Source: Agrilactobacillus yilanensis | GTDB taxonomy: Bacteria > Bacillota > Bacilli > Lactobacillales > Lactobacillaceae | DNA length: 64,000 nt | Assembly (NCBI RefSeq): GCF_003946725.1 | Contig: NZ_RHOY01000004.1 | Span: forward strand, 62,001-126,000 | Reading direction: 5' to 3' | Part shown: piece after piece, positions 52,223-60,929 of the stretch | Numbering within the stretch: the first letter of the stretch is position 1 | Layout of the letters: every line of letters begins with the position of its first letter | Program-made: the position numbers and the translations under genes | Notes under the pieces: model-generated | The model's database searches: none | The model's input: only the letters and a program-made list of their open reading frames with translations | What the model was told of the DNA's origin: nothing

Positions 52223-53951
52223 TTGCAGCACCGCCCTCTCTAATTTGTGAGGCCACGATGTCTTGATAAACAGGACTGTTCTGTTTTAAGGCTTCATGTG
52301 TGCCATAACCAGCCATTTTACCATTATCTAAAACCAAAATAGCATCTGCAGAAGCAACTGTGGATACCCGTTGGCCGACAATAACGGTTACTTTATCTTT
52401 CATAAATGGATCATCTTTTAATTGTTGGCGTAAATTGGCATCGGTTTTAAAGTCCAAAGCTGAAAAAGAATCATCAAAGACGTAAATCGACGCTTCTTTA
52501 ACTAATGCCCGAGCAATCGCCAAACGTTGCTTTTGACCACCGGAGAAGTTGTTACCACCTTGTTCAACGGTGGTATCTAACCCTTTCCCAGTTTCTTTAA
52601 TGAAATCGCTCGCTTGCGCAATATCTAACGCATGCCAAATCGCATCATCCGTGGCTGTTTCGTTACCATACTTCATGTTTTCACGCAAAGTACCCTTGAA
52701 TAACAGCGCTTTTTGCGGTACTAGTGCCACTTGATCCCGTAAAGTTTCTTTGTTAATGGCTTTAATATTGACGCCGTTGATGCTGACTTCTCCAGTTTCC
52801 ACATCATAAAATCTCGGAATAAGATTCACTAATGTGGTTTTACCAGAACCCGTCCCACCAATGATGGCTAATGTTTCACCGCCTTTAACTGAAACATTAA
52901 TATCTGTTAAAGCTAAATTTTCAGCTTGTCGATAGCGATAGTTCACATGGTCCAGTTTAAGACTTGTTGTTTCAGTCGCTAAAGCTTCTGGTTTTTTAGG
53001 ATCCACAATCTTTGTTTTTAAAGCCAAAACTTCATTGATTCGTACTGCTGCTGCTTGGGCTCTTGGTACAAATACAAAAACCATTGATAGCATCAAGAAG
53101 CTCATCAAAATTTGCATCGCATAGGTCATAAACGCGATCATATTACCCGTTTGTGTGGCTTGATCCGCAATCAAATTAGCCCCCATCCATGTAATACCCA
53201 CGTTGGTACCTGACATAATTAAAGTCATCATTGGGAACATTACTGCTAGAATGGAAAATACTCTTAAAGCATTATTAGTATAATTTGTATTCGCTTGATC
53301 AAAACGATCTTGTTCAAAAGTGTCCCGACGAAAAGCCCGGATTACCCGAACCCCTGTTAAACCTTCTCGAAAGACTAAGTTCAATCGGTCCGTTAATTTT
53401 TGCATTTTCTTGAATAATGGCACGGCTGATCCCATTAAGACGGCAATGACCACTATCAAAATTGGAATAACATAAATGAATATTTTTGTTAGTTGATGAT
53501 CCCGCTGATAAGCTAAAAAGCTCGCACCGATTAATGTAATTGGCGCCATAATCATCATTCTCAAGATCATCATCATCACATTTTGAATTTGCAAGACGTC
53601 GTTGGTTGTTCTAGTAATTAATGAGCTCGTGCCCACTTCATCAAATTCGTCATTGGAATAATTAATGACTTTGGAGAAGACGTCATTTCTCAAATCTCTG
53701 CCTAAGCCTTGTGAAATTCGGGATGCTAGAAAAACATTACCCAATGCGGCGACAATACTGATTAAAGAAACGCCGATCATTTGTATACCAATTTGTTTAA
53801 TTAAGTCGACATCACCATTAGTAATCCCCTTGTTTACAATATCAGCTGTTAATTTAGGTAAACTCAAGTTGGCAATCACTTGTACAATCATAAATAAGAC
53901 TGCACCTGTGACGCCTGCAATAGGTAAGCGATGTTTTACTAATTGCCACAT
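52215..53951 (-). CDS. ABC exporter, half-transporter with degenerate ATP site
   Basis: 578 residues with six membrane helices and an ATPase domain. Walker A GGTGSGKTTL and signature FSGGQKQRLAIARAL are normal, but the Walker B end reads YVFDDSFSALD: the catalytic Glu is Asp. One degenerate site is the mark of heterodimeric drug exporters. Start overlaps the tetR end by 13 nt. Confidence 0.9.
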   Translation of the reverse strand: MWQLVKHRLPIAGVTGAVLFMIVQVIANLSLPKLTADIVNKGITNGDVDLIKQIGIQMIGVSLISIVAALGNVFLASRISQGLGRDLRNDVFSKVINYSNDEFDEVGTSSLITRTTNDVLQIQNVMMMILRMMIMAPITLIGASFLAYQRDHQLTKIFIYVIPILIVVIAVLMGSAVPLFKKMQKLTDRLNLVFREGLTGVRVIRAFRRDTFEQDRFDQANTNYTNNALRVFSILAVMFPMMTLIMSGTNVGITWMGANLIADQATQTGNMIAFMTYAMQILMSFLMLSMVFVFVPRAQAAAVRINEVLALKTKIVDPKKPEALATETTSLKLDHVNYRYRQAENLALTDINVSVKGGETLAIIGGTGSGKTTLVNLIPRFYDVETGEVSINGVNIKAINKETLRDQVALVPQKALLFKGTLRENMKYGNETATDDAIWHALDIAQASDFIKETGKGLDTTVEQGGNNFSGGQKQRLAIARALVKEASIYVFDDSFSALDFKTDANLRQQLKDDPFMKDKVTVIVGQRVSTVASADAILVLDNGKMAGYGTHEALKQNSPVYQDIVASQIREGGAANA

Positions 53952-54607
53952 TTCGTTTCATTACCCTCTTTCCCTTGTACACCAAATTGTAGCCAATCTA
54001 CAATTTTATAAAATCTTGTTCGCGTCAATTTTAATGCCGATTGTGCATCTGTTTGTTGAATGGTATAAAAAATCGTAATGGATTGGTAAAATGCCCCTAA
54101 TAGCAGATGTAAGAGTACGATGTAATCTTCATCTGTTTCTATCCGTAACAAACTTAAATCAACCCCGTTTAACATCTTAGGCCGCACTTTATGAGCGCAA
54201 TCAAAATCATGTTTGCGACTAAAATGTTCTGTTAGCTGATGAGACCGGGCGTAGTCTAGATGTAAAAATACATTACGGTAAAAATCCGCATTTGGTCCCG
54301 AAACGATTTCTTCAAGTAGCTGGCCAAAATACTGTTTAAACGCTTTAAAAAGGTCACCTTTTTGTGCTTTGAGCTCTGATTGCCAGTCTTCCAGGGATGT
54401 ATGACGTACGTCCTCAATAAGATAGTCGTAAAGATCGGCTTTATCCTCAAAATATTGATAGAAACTACCCCGAGGAATTTCGGCGGCAGCAATAATACTG
54501 GCAATAGAAACTTTATCAAAGGGTGCTTTAGAAAACGCTTGCCGTGCCACAGCTAATAAGTGTTGCTGCTTTTCTTCCGGTAAGTTAAAAAAAGTTTGTT
54601 TAGGCAT
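53939..54607 (-). CDS. TetR/AcrR-family regulator
   Basis: 222 residues. The N-terminal helix-turn-helix shows KVSIASIIAAAEIPRGSFYQYFEDK (broken here around residue 40) and the C-terminal ligand domain is diverged. First gene of the tetR-ABC-ABC operon. A large symmetric operator lies 26 nt upstream of its start, so the operon is probably self-regulated and induced by a substrate of the exporter. Confidence 0.9.
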   Translation of the reverse strand: MPKQTFFNLPEEKQQHLLAVARQAFSKAPFDKVSIASIIAAAEIPRGSFYQYFEDKADLYDYLIEDVRHTSLEDWQSELKAQKGDLFKAFKQYFGQLLEEIVSGPNADFYRNVFLHLDYARSHQLTEHFSRKHDFDCAHKVRPKMLNGVDLSLLRIETDEDYIVLLHLLLGAFYQSITIFYTIQQTDAQSALKLTRTRFYKIVDWLQFGVQGKEGNETKCGN

Positions 54608-54633
54608 TCTTACCTCTCATTCCACAAAAAAAT

Positions 54634-54665
54634 AATGACAATCTGTCATGTGACAAATTGTCATT
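54634..54665. promoter_or_regulatory. TetR operator, 32-bp palindrome
   Basis: AATGACAA-TGTCA-TG-TGACA-TTGTCATT with two-base spacers; every half-site TGTCA/TGACA is matched by its mirror. It overlaps the promoter of the tetR-ABC operon and could hold two TetR dimers. Confidence 0.8.
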
Positions 54666-54716
54666 ATACACGTACTTAATATTTCAGTAAAGCGATGTTT
54701 TTAAAAAGTAGTTATT

Positions 54717-55406
54717 TTATAATAATTCTTTGATTTCAGCGATGTTTGTTTGGTTTAAGGCTATGATTTTAAATCTTCCTTCTGAATAACGCAACAAGCT
54801 GACACTGGCATTTTTCAACAAGGTGCGCGGTGTTTTTTCTGGATCAACCATATAAATTAGAGTGCCTAATAAAACGCCGTGAGAAACAACTAATAAATTT
54901 TGGCCCTGATTTTCTGGTTGTTCTAAAATTCGTTTTAACCCAGCTTGTAATCGATTGGAGATTTCTTGATAGTTCTCTGCTTGTCCAGTTTGATCTAAAT
55001 GACTGAAGCCATTTAAGGTCATTTCTAAAAAGTGAGTGCCATTTAAAACTTGCCGGCTTGTCCTTAAACCATAACGTTGTACTAACTGCCGGAAGGCTTT
55101 ATTGTATTTAACGCCTTCAAAGTCACCAAAATAATATTCTCTTAAAAAAGATTCCTTTATTAGCGGAACATCTGCTTTGTTTGCGGCGGTTAAAATTTCC
55201 GTTGCGGTTTGAATTGTGCGGATACTGTCGCTGCAGTAAGTTCGAAAAATTGGGATATCTTGTAAGCTCTTACCAACACTTTGCGCAGCTTGGATGCCAG
55301 CGGTCGTTAATGATGAGTTTGAGAGCCCTTGCAGCCGGTTTTGTTTATTAAATTCAGTCTGACCATGGCGCACTAAAATTAGATTTGTTGCCGTTGTTTC
55401 GCACAT
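54717..55406 (-). CDS. Histidine phosphatase / phosphoglycerate mutase-like
   Basis: 229 residues. The catalytic LVRHGQTEFNK is near residue 11, and the second His lies in VVSHGVLLG near 175. REYYFGDFEGVKY suggests a phosphatase and not the glycolytic mutase. Substrate unknown. Single gene, divergent from the small unknown pair. Confidence 0.87.
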   Translation of the reverse strand: MCETTATNLILVRHGQTEFNKQNRLQGLSNSSLTTAGIQAAQSVGKSLQDIPIFRTYCSDSIRTIQTATEILTAANKADVPLIKESFLREYYFGDFEGVKYNKAFRQLVQRYGLRTSRQVLNGTHFLEMTLNGFSHLDQTGQAENYQEISNRLQAGLKRILEQPENQGQNLLVVSHGVLLGTLIYMVDPEKTPRTLLKNASVSLLRYSEGRFKIIALNQTNIAEIKELL

Positions 55407-55427
55407 TCTTTATAACTCCTTATCATG

Positions 55428-55458
55428 TTGACAAAAACATGCTAATATAAACTATATG
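55428..55458 (+). promoter_or_regulatory. Possible promoter of the small unknown pair
   Basis: TTGACA at 55428, with TATATG 19 nt on. The -10 and spacing are weak. Confidence 0.4.
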
Positions 55459-55499
55459 GTTAATTATTATCATAACATTATTTAAGCTGAGGTTTGACT

Positions 55500-55832
55500 A
55501 TGATTGAAAAAAATAAAAGCGAGAATATCGCTATTTTAAACTTTATCCAAAATAATCCAACGGCGGTCGTCTTGGAACCTAAAAAATATGCTAATGTTTT
55601 AACATACGCTTTTCCAGATGATTGCTATCCGCTGAATGACCAGAAGTTCCCAAAGATGCGTTTACGGGTGACTCGACTAACTAATCTCGAGGTTACAGAT
55701 AATCTATCCTTATTAACGCATTTTTATGACCTAACTGCGCAAAAAAATGAGAACGGTTTCACTAGTGTCTGGTTAACGACTGCACATTTAGAAACATCTA
55801 GTTTAGTGCTGGCCGAGCTGTCTTTTGAATAA
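55500..55832 (+). CDS. Unknown protein
   Basis: 110 residues with no family I recognise. It starts MIEKNKSENIAILNFIQNN and has mixed charged and hydrophobic strands and no membrane helix. The ATG at 55500 follows GAGG; an in-frame TTG two codons earlier overlaps the site. Its stop overlaps the next gene's start (TAATG), so the two are cotranslated. Confidence 0.65.
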   Translation: MIEKNKSENIAILNFIQNNPTAVVLEPKKYANVLTYAFPDDCYPLNDQKFPKMRLRVTRLTNLEVTDNLSLLTHFYDLTAQKNENGFTSVWLTTAHLETSSLVLAELSFE

Positions 55833-56035
55833 TGAAACACAAGACATATTTACGAATTTTTAGAAATTTGCGCTATCAACTTCTAACTTTTGCCTTATTT
55901 TCATTACTACTTTTGATTTTACGCCAAATATTTGTTTATCAGTGGTTAGTGCTTGCCTTTGATATTTGTGTTCTATATTGTGCTATATTATTTGTAGTTA
56001 TGATTGCTATTTGGTGGTTTGATAAGTCTGATTAA
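55832..56035 (+). CDS. Small two-helix membrane protein, unknown
   Basis: 67 residues with two membrane helices (LLTFALFSLLLLILRQI and CVLYCAILFVVMIAIWWF) and a short loop. No family recognised. Translationally coupled to the gene before it, with which it may form a small membrane system. Confidence 0.6.
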   Translation: MKHKTYLRIFRNLRYQLLTFALFSLLLLILRQIFVYQWLVLAFDICVLYCAILFVVMIAIWWFDKSD

Positions 56036-56042
56036 TTTTTTC

Positions 56043-56072
56043 TTGACATCTTTTTAGCTTTTCGTTTACAAT
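56043..56072 (+). promoter_or_regulatory. tRNA promoter
   Basis: TTGACA, 18 nt spacer, TACAAT, ending 17 nt before the tRNA. Confidence 0.7.
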
Positions 56073-56089
56073 AGTCTTTGTGCCATTAT

Positions 56090-56162
56090 TGCCCGTTGGT
56101 CAAATGGTTTAAGACGTCGCCCTCTCAAGGCGGAGCTGCGGGTTCAATTCCCGTACGGGCTA
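56090..56162 (+). tRNA. tRNA-Glu (anticodon CTC)
   Basis: Cloverleaf fits: acceptor GCCCGT/ACGGGC with an unusual first pair T-T (56090 with 56161), D arm GTC/GAC with an 11-base loop, anticodon stem TCGCC/GGCGG around loop CTCTCAA, T arm GCGGG/CCCGT with TTCAATT. The anticodon CTC reads GAG. It resembles the standard Firmicutes tRNA-Glu but that normally has anticodon TTC. The CCA end is not encoded. Confidence 0.85.
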
Positions 56163-56170
56163 TAAAGATA

Positions 56171-56209
56171 AAAAGTGCTGATGCGTTTTTACGTATCGGC
56201 ACTTTTTTT
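56171..56209 (+). terminator. Intrinsic terminator after tRNA
   Basis: AAAGTGCTGATGCG and CGTATCGGCACTTT form a 14-bp stem followed by a T run. Confidence 0.9.
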
Positions 56210-56239
56210 GTTGGTCTATTTCCATGCATGTTTCTTGTA

Positions 56240-57416
56240 ATTTCAAGTTCACGCTCTCCATACAGAGAGCGACATAAACAAGTTGTACCACAGATCCAAA
56301 TAAATGTGATTTCAATTCACGCTCCCCATACAGAGAGCGACTTAATTTCTTTCTTAGGGTTATTTATATCTGTTACTTCAATTCACGCTCTCCATACAGA
56401 GAGCGACGACGTTGAGCAGCTAAACGATAAGTTTTTAACAATTTCAATTCACGCTCCCCATACAGAAAGCGACGATATTTAATCCGACAGAGTACGCGGC
56501 TTGGGTGATTTCAATTCACGCTCTCCATACAGAGAGCGACTGATGCTTTCTCAGCGTCAAGGGATTGCAGCAAATTTCAATTCACGCTCTCCATACAGAG
56601 AGCGACGCTAAGTGATATCTAGTCTGGACTTGCTCAAAGCATTTCAATTCACGCTCTCCATACAGAGAGCGACTAAAACAATAGGGACTTGGGAACGTGG
56701 GACTAGAATTTCAATTCACGCTCTCCATACAGAGAGCGACAATAGCCTTACCATTTTTTGTGGTGGTTGCAAAAATTTCAATTCACGCTCTCCATACAGA
56801 GAGCGACACAGCTGTACAAATAATTACCTCAATCGTAACAGATTTCAATTCACGCTCTCCATACAGAGAGCGACATCAGAATTACTAAAGGAGTCAGATA
56901 ATCCTCATACATTTCAATTCACGCTCTCCATACAGAGAGCGACGGTAATCCAGGCAAAAAAGAATCCTTAAAATTTTTGATTTCAATTCACGCTCTCCAT
57001 ACAGAGAGCGACGCGACGGCGGCGGCTTCTGCGAGTTTTTTGGTGCATTTCAATTCACGCTCTCCATACAGAGAGCGACCGTTTTGAGCCAAAGGCATTC
57101 AGTGATTTTATGCATTTCAATTCACGCTCTCCATACAGAGAGCGACGTTGATCAACTAGTTATTGAGATTAGACACAGAATTTCAATTCACGCTCTCCAT
57201 ACAGAGAGCGACCCCATCACAAAGACGGCGTGTTTGGGGACATTACAATTTCAATTCACGCTCTCCATACAGAGAGCGACGGGACAAAGACGTTGTGCTC
57301 ATGCATATCAATGGCATTTCAATTCACGCTCTCCATACAGAGAGCGACGATAGATGGTAAGACCTCCGATGTGACCCAGTCTTATTTCAATTCACGCTCT
57401 CCATACAGAGAGCGAC
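56240..57416 (-). CRISPR. Type I-C CRISPR array, 18 repeats and 17 spacers
   Basis: Repeats are 33 nt. On the minus strand they begin GTCGCTCTC, form a stem CGCTCTC/GAGAGCG and end TGAATTGAAAT, the 11-nt crRNA handle produced by Cas5c. Spacers are 33-36 nt. Transcription should run right to left, continuing from the cas genes. The four leftmost repeats (56240, 56309, 56375, 56441) are diverged: one has an inserted G, one has a T-to-C at position 2, two have CCCC in place of CTCC, and one of those has AAAGC in place of GAGAGC. This marks the old, leader-distal end. Confidence 0.98.
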
Positions 57417-57530
57417 CGCAATATATTGTAAAAAAATATCAACCAGAACTATATCTTGCGGCTAGAACATGTTAAATCTTATTAACTTTAATAATATTTA
57501 CTTAAAATTGCTCAATATTCGAAATACCTC
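57417..57530 (-). promoter_or_regulatory. CRISPR leader
   Basis: A/T-rich sequence directly right of the first (youngest) repeat, on the upstream side of the array for minus-strand transcription. Contains TATTTTTTTACAATATATTG adjacent to the repeat. New spacers should enter at this end. Confidence 0.65.
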
Positions 57531-57573
57531 GCGCGAGTCCCCCGGTCAATTCATGTTTACCCGGCATTCGCGC
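57531..57573 (-). other. GC-rich hairpin between cas3 and the leader
   Basis: GCGCGA/TCGCGC and an inner CCGG/CCGG pair around an A/T loop, in an otherwise A/T-rich area, starting 4 nt after the cas3 stop. No T run follows, so it is not a simple terminator. It may protect the cas mRNA 3' end or mark the leader border. Confidence 0.5.
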
Positions 57574-57577
57574 TTAA

Positions 57578-60037
57578 TTAAAACATGGCCAATGATAGAC
57601 TATTGGTGAAACCAACATTATCATCATAACTACCACTATTTGCATAGTATATCAAACTGCCTCTAAACGTTTCAACTGCGGATATACCTTTTGTAAAGCC
57701 ATTTGAATTACTCAAATTGCCATAAATCTGTATTGAATAATTCTGAGCCTCTTTAAGTGCATTTGAAATCTCTTCAAAAGAAGCACTATCTGATAAAAGC
57801 GTTGTAATAATATTATTACCTTTATCATTGTAAGGCACAATAACCGAAGTTGTCTGACTATCAATCACTCTAAAATTCTCACTGATCGTCTGTGGTGCAG
57901 CGAATAACCAAATATGCGGAATATCTTTTACTGCTTCATTGACGTAACGTGCCGCATCCTCATTAACAACACTCCCACATCTTTCCTTATGTCCAAATTT
58001 ATATAACGTTTTTTCGCCACTTTGATCATTCGGTAGTGGATAATCCAGTGTTTTATCAATTTGATTTTTCCCATAGTATCGCTCAAAAAAATCCGCTATA
58101 GCTCTTGAGCTCATCAATTCAGAATCCTCATACTTTTCCACAATACTGGTTGTAATATCGCCAGTTATCCGAATCTCTTCCAGCCCTGAACCTAAATTCT
58201 CAGCACTATTACTCATTTTAATCAAATAAGTCTTGGCCAGCGCAGTCTCATGATTACGATTACAACGGCCCGCTGTCTGAATCACACTATCTAAGCCCGT
58301 TAACGATCGTATCGCAGATTCAAAGCTTAAATCTACTCCCGCTTCAATCAAACGCGTTGAAAAAACAATGACCTTTTTCTCCCCTGTTCTTGCGGTAGCT
58401 AGATCTTTACTGATTATCTTAAATTTATCTTTCCGATGTGCTGGACACATATAGGTTGATAAATGGTAGGCTGTCACTGCCTCATTTTGCGCCTTAAACC
58501 CCTCATAAGCTGCTTTAACCGCTGCCTTTGTATTTAATACTACTAATACACTATTAACCTCTTCCAATTTTTGAACTGCGAAATCAACCAAATCTTCAAT
58601 TTCCCAAGCACTTTTCAAAAAATGCGTATCGATCGTAACCCGCTGGAATTGTTTCTCTACAGTTGGTAAATCTTGAACAATCTCTGTAGCTTCGGGAATA
58701 TGATTTTCCAAACTTTCCGCTTCTAAAGTCGGCTGTGTCGCTGTGCATAACAAACTTGTACTTGCTTTTTCCTTCTCAAGCCATTTTAAAAATGCATTAT
58801 TCATTGAAATGGTCTTTGCTGGTAGTGTCTGAATTTCATCAAAAATTAAAGTCGCTGAAATTAACCGATGCATGTGGCGTAAATTCTTACTACCTCGCCC
58901 ATAAAGTGCATTAAGATAGGCAACTTGTGTCGTCATAATAACGGGTGCATCCCAAGTATCCTTAGCATAATAATAGTTAAAGTTCAGACCATCTTCATTA
59001 AGTGTCGAATGATATTCTAAAACATGCGCATAATCATCTTCATCTAACTCCAGTTGTTTCCTAATTTCAGCCGCATTTTGCTCGATAATTGTTGTATAAG
59101 GCACAATATAAATAATGCGCTTAAAATCATGTGTTAAAGCCTGATTTAACGCAAAGCGTAAACTAGCAAATGTTTTACCGCCACCGGTCGGCACACTTAG
59201 TTTATAAATTCCAATAGGGCCCTTTCCAGAAGTTGCACTTTGTTCAGACATCGCCTGTCTCACTTGATTTAAAGCTCTCATCTGCGAATTAGCTACAACT
59301 TTGTTTGCCAATTTTGCCGTTGCTTTTTCATTAGCCGCCTGATATGTCCGTAATATCTTTGTCGTATCCAAAGGCCGGTAATCTTTATCTGATGCAAAAG
59401 CTGCAGTATCACTGTGATCAGCATCTACTAAACAACTGGCAATAAACCGCAAATAATATAATTGGTAATCAAGTAAGTCATCCTCATTTTTTTGTTGTAT
59501 TTCTTTTAGCGCTAATTTCAAGTAAGCTTCAAAATCTGATTTTTCAAAGTCCGTAAAAAAGCGTTGTTCAATTTCTTCAACTGTCCAATCCGTCATTGTT
59601 TCCCTCATTTTTTCGGAAAAGGGTAACCGATTAAGCCCTGACGCATGGTGCTGATTTTTACGCCCTACAGGATCTATAAAATCATAAGGACCACCTGGAT
59701 TATGATGGGCCATAATAACATTTTCAATCAATTCTGCAAAAATAGTTTCATACTCGTTTTTTTGCTGAAAATGAAAATGATGTTCTAACATTCGAGCCCC
59801 AGCAAATGCATGATTGATCTTTTGTTTACCAACGGTTTCAGTGTGCACTTGATTGATATAATTCTGAAATTTCTCTGAGTATTTACCCGCATCATGAAGC
59901 CAGCCAGCCAAACCACAAACATGCTTTAACCCAAGATCTGCACCATAACGCTCACATAGTATTTTAGTATTAGTTAAATGTGTTTTTAACGATTGATTCC
60001 TGACAACCGGTTCATCAGTTCTATGGGCAATATACAT
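57578..60037 (-). CDS. cas3: CRISPR-associated nuclease-helicase Cas3 (type I-C)
   Basis: 819 residues. The N-terminal HD nuclease shows GWLHDAGKYSEKF near residue 48 and AHHNPGG near 113. The helicase has Walker A SVPTGGGKTF near 266, DEIQ near 386, CTATQP near 420 and QTAGRCNRN near 590. It is recruited by Cascade and degrades the target DNA. It starts 1 nt after the cas7 stop and is last of the cas genes; in most I-C loci cas3 is first. Confidence 0.96.
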   Translation of the reverse strand: MYIAHRTDEPVVRNQSLKTHLTNTKILCERYGADLGLKHVCGLAGWLHDAGKYSEKFQNYINQVHTETVGKQKINHAFAGARMLEHHFHFQQKNEYETIFAELIENVIMAHHNPGGPYDFIDPVGRKNQHHASGLNRLPFSEKMRETMTDWTVEEIEQRFFTDFEKSDFEAYLKLALKEIQQKNEDDLLDYQLYYLRFIASCLVDADHSDTAAFASDKDYRPLDTTKILRTYQAANEKATAKLANKVVANSQMRALNQVRQAMSEQSATSGKGPIGIYKLSVPTGGGKTFASLRFALNQALTHDFKRIIYIVPYTTIIEQNAAEIRKQLELDEDDYAHVLEYHSTLNEDGLNFNYYYAKDTWDAPVIMTTQVAYLNALYGRGSKNLRHMHRLISATLIFDEIQTLPAKTISMNNAFLKWLEKEKASTSLLCTATQPTLEAESLENHIPEATEIVQDLPTVEKQFQRVTIDTHFLKSAWEIEDLVDFAVQKLEEVNSVLVVLNTKAAVKAAYEGFKAQNEAVTAYHLSTYMCPAHRKDKFKIISKDLATARTGEKKVIVFSTRLIEAGVDLSFESAIRSLTGLDSVIQTAGRCNRNHETALAKTYLIKMSNSAENLGSGLEEIRITGDITTSIVEKYEDSELMSSRAIADFFERYYGKNQIDKTLDYPLPNDQSGEKTLYKFGHKERCGSVVNEDAARYVNEAVKDIPHIWLFAAPQTISENFRVIDSQTTSVIVPYNDKGNNIITTLLSDSASFEEISNALKEAQNYSIQIYGNLSNSNGFTKGISAVETFRGSLIYYANSGSYDDNVGFTNSLSLAMF

Positions 60038-60038
60038 A

Positions 60039-60929
60039 TTAGTATCCGCTTAATGATTCATAAGTTAATCCTGAAACTTCAGGATCATTAACTGTAACTT
60101 CAACTTTTGAAAAGTCAGTATTGCCTTCAGGATTATTGACCGTTGTAGCCTCATGAACAAGATAAGGGGCCAATTGACCAATTCTTGAATCATGCTGCCA
60201 CCAAATCACTTTTAACACAGCCATTGAGCCTTCTGGGCGCGCAGATGAAGCATCATTTACAAATAATGTTGTTAGAGCCTTCTTTAAGGCTTCTGCATCA
60301 TCTTCCGTAAAACCCGTTCTTTGCGCCTGTTCAACGTTAATACTGCCGTTAAATTTATAAACTGCAAACGGTACCGTGTTTTTGATACCCATCGTATCAC
60401 TGCCTTTAACCACACCAGGTTCAGAGTTAATCGACTTTGTAATTTGCATCTCTTTAACTTGAATAGGTTCTGTTGAAAAAGCAGATTGAATTGATACTGG
60501 GCCTCTTACTGGAATTGAAGCGCCATCTAAGCCATCTTTAGTTTTGTTATTAAAAGCCATCACTTGTCCAAATGAGCGCACATCTATCCAGCTTGCTGTT
60601 GCTGCTTTAATAAAATCATCACGCCAAGTAGGTGTTTTCTTCATATCTTCTGCTAAAATCTCTTGAATAGCCTCACTAGCTTTAATACGATCTCGAATAT
60701 TCATATGGCCATCAGTAATTCGCTCTTGCATTTCGATTAAAACAGGCAATTTCATATCTTGCCAACGATTTCTAATCTTACGTTTAATGGCTACATCACT
60801 AATTTCACCTAAACCATCTGCGTTAATCCGTGGTCGATTATTATCCAAAGGATCTCCGTTTGGATTGGCATTTTTAACCCCAATAATTACAGAAAAATCA
60901 ATCTTGTGTTCCAATGTTTTACTAGTCAT
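60039..60929 (-). CDS. cas7: CRISPR-associated protein Cas7 (Csd2, type I-C)
   Basis: 296 residues of the Cas7/Csd2 family: IIGVKNANPNGDPLDNNRPR near the N-terminus is the typical start. It forms the backbone along the crRNA spacer. Overlaps cas8c by 8 nt. Confidence 0.96.
   Translation of the reverse strand: MTSKTLEHKIDFSVIIGVKNANPNGDPLDNNRPRINADGLGEISDVAIKRKIRNRWQDMKLPVLIEMQERITDGHMNIRDRIKASEAIQEILAEDMKKTPTWRDDFIKAATASWIDVRSFGQVMAFNNKTKDGLDGASIPVRGPVSIQSAFSTEPIQVKEMQITKSINSEPGVVKGSDTMGIKNTVPFAVYKFNGSINVEQAQRTGFTEDDAEALKKALTTLFVNDASSARPEGSMAVLKVIWWQHDSRIGQLAPYLVHEATTVNNPEGNTDFSKVEVTVNDPEVSGLTYESLSGY

Noticed and set aside
56078-57475. Several open frames of 60-134 codons over the CRISPR array
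   Set aside because: They consist of repeated FQFTLSIQRAT or ISIHALHTESD peptides, which are translations of the CRISPR repeat.
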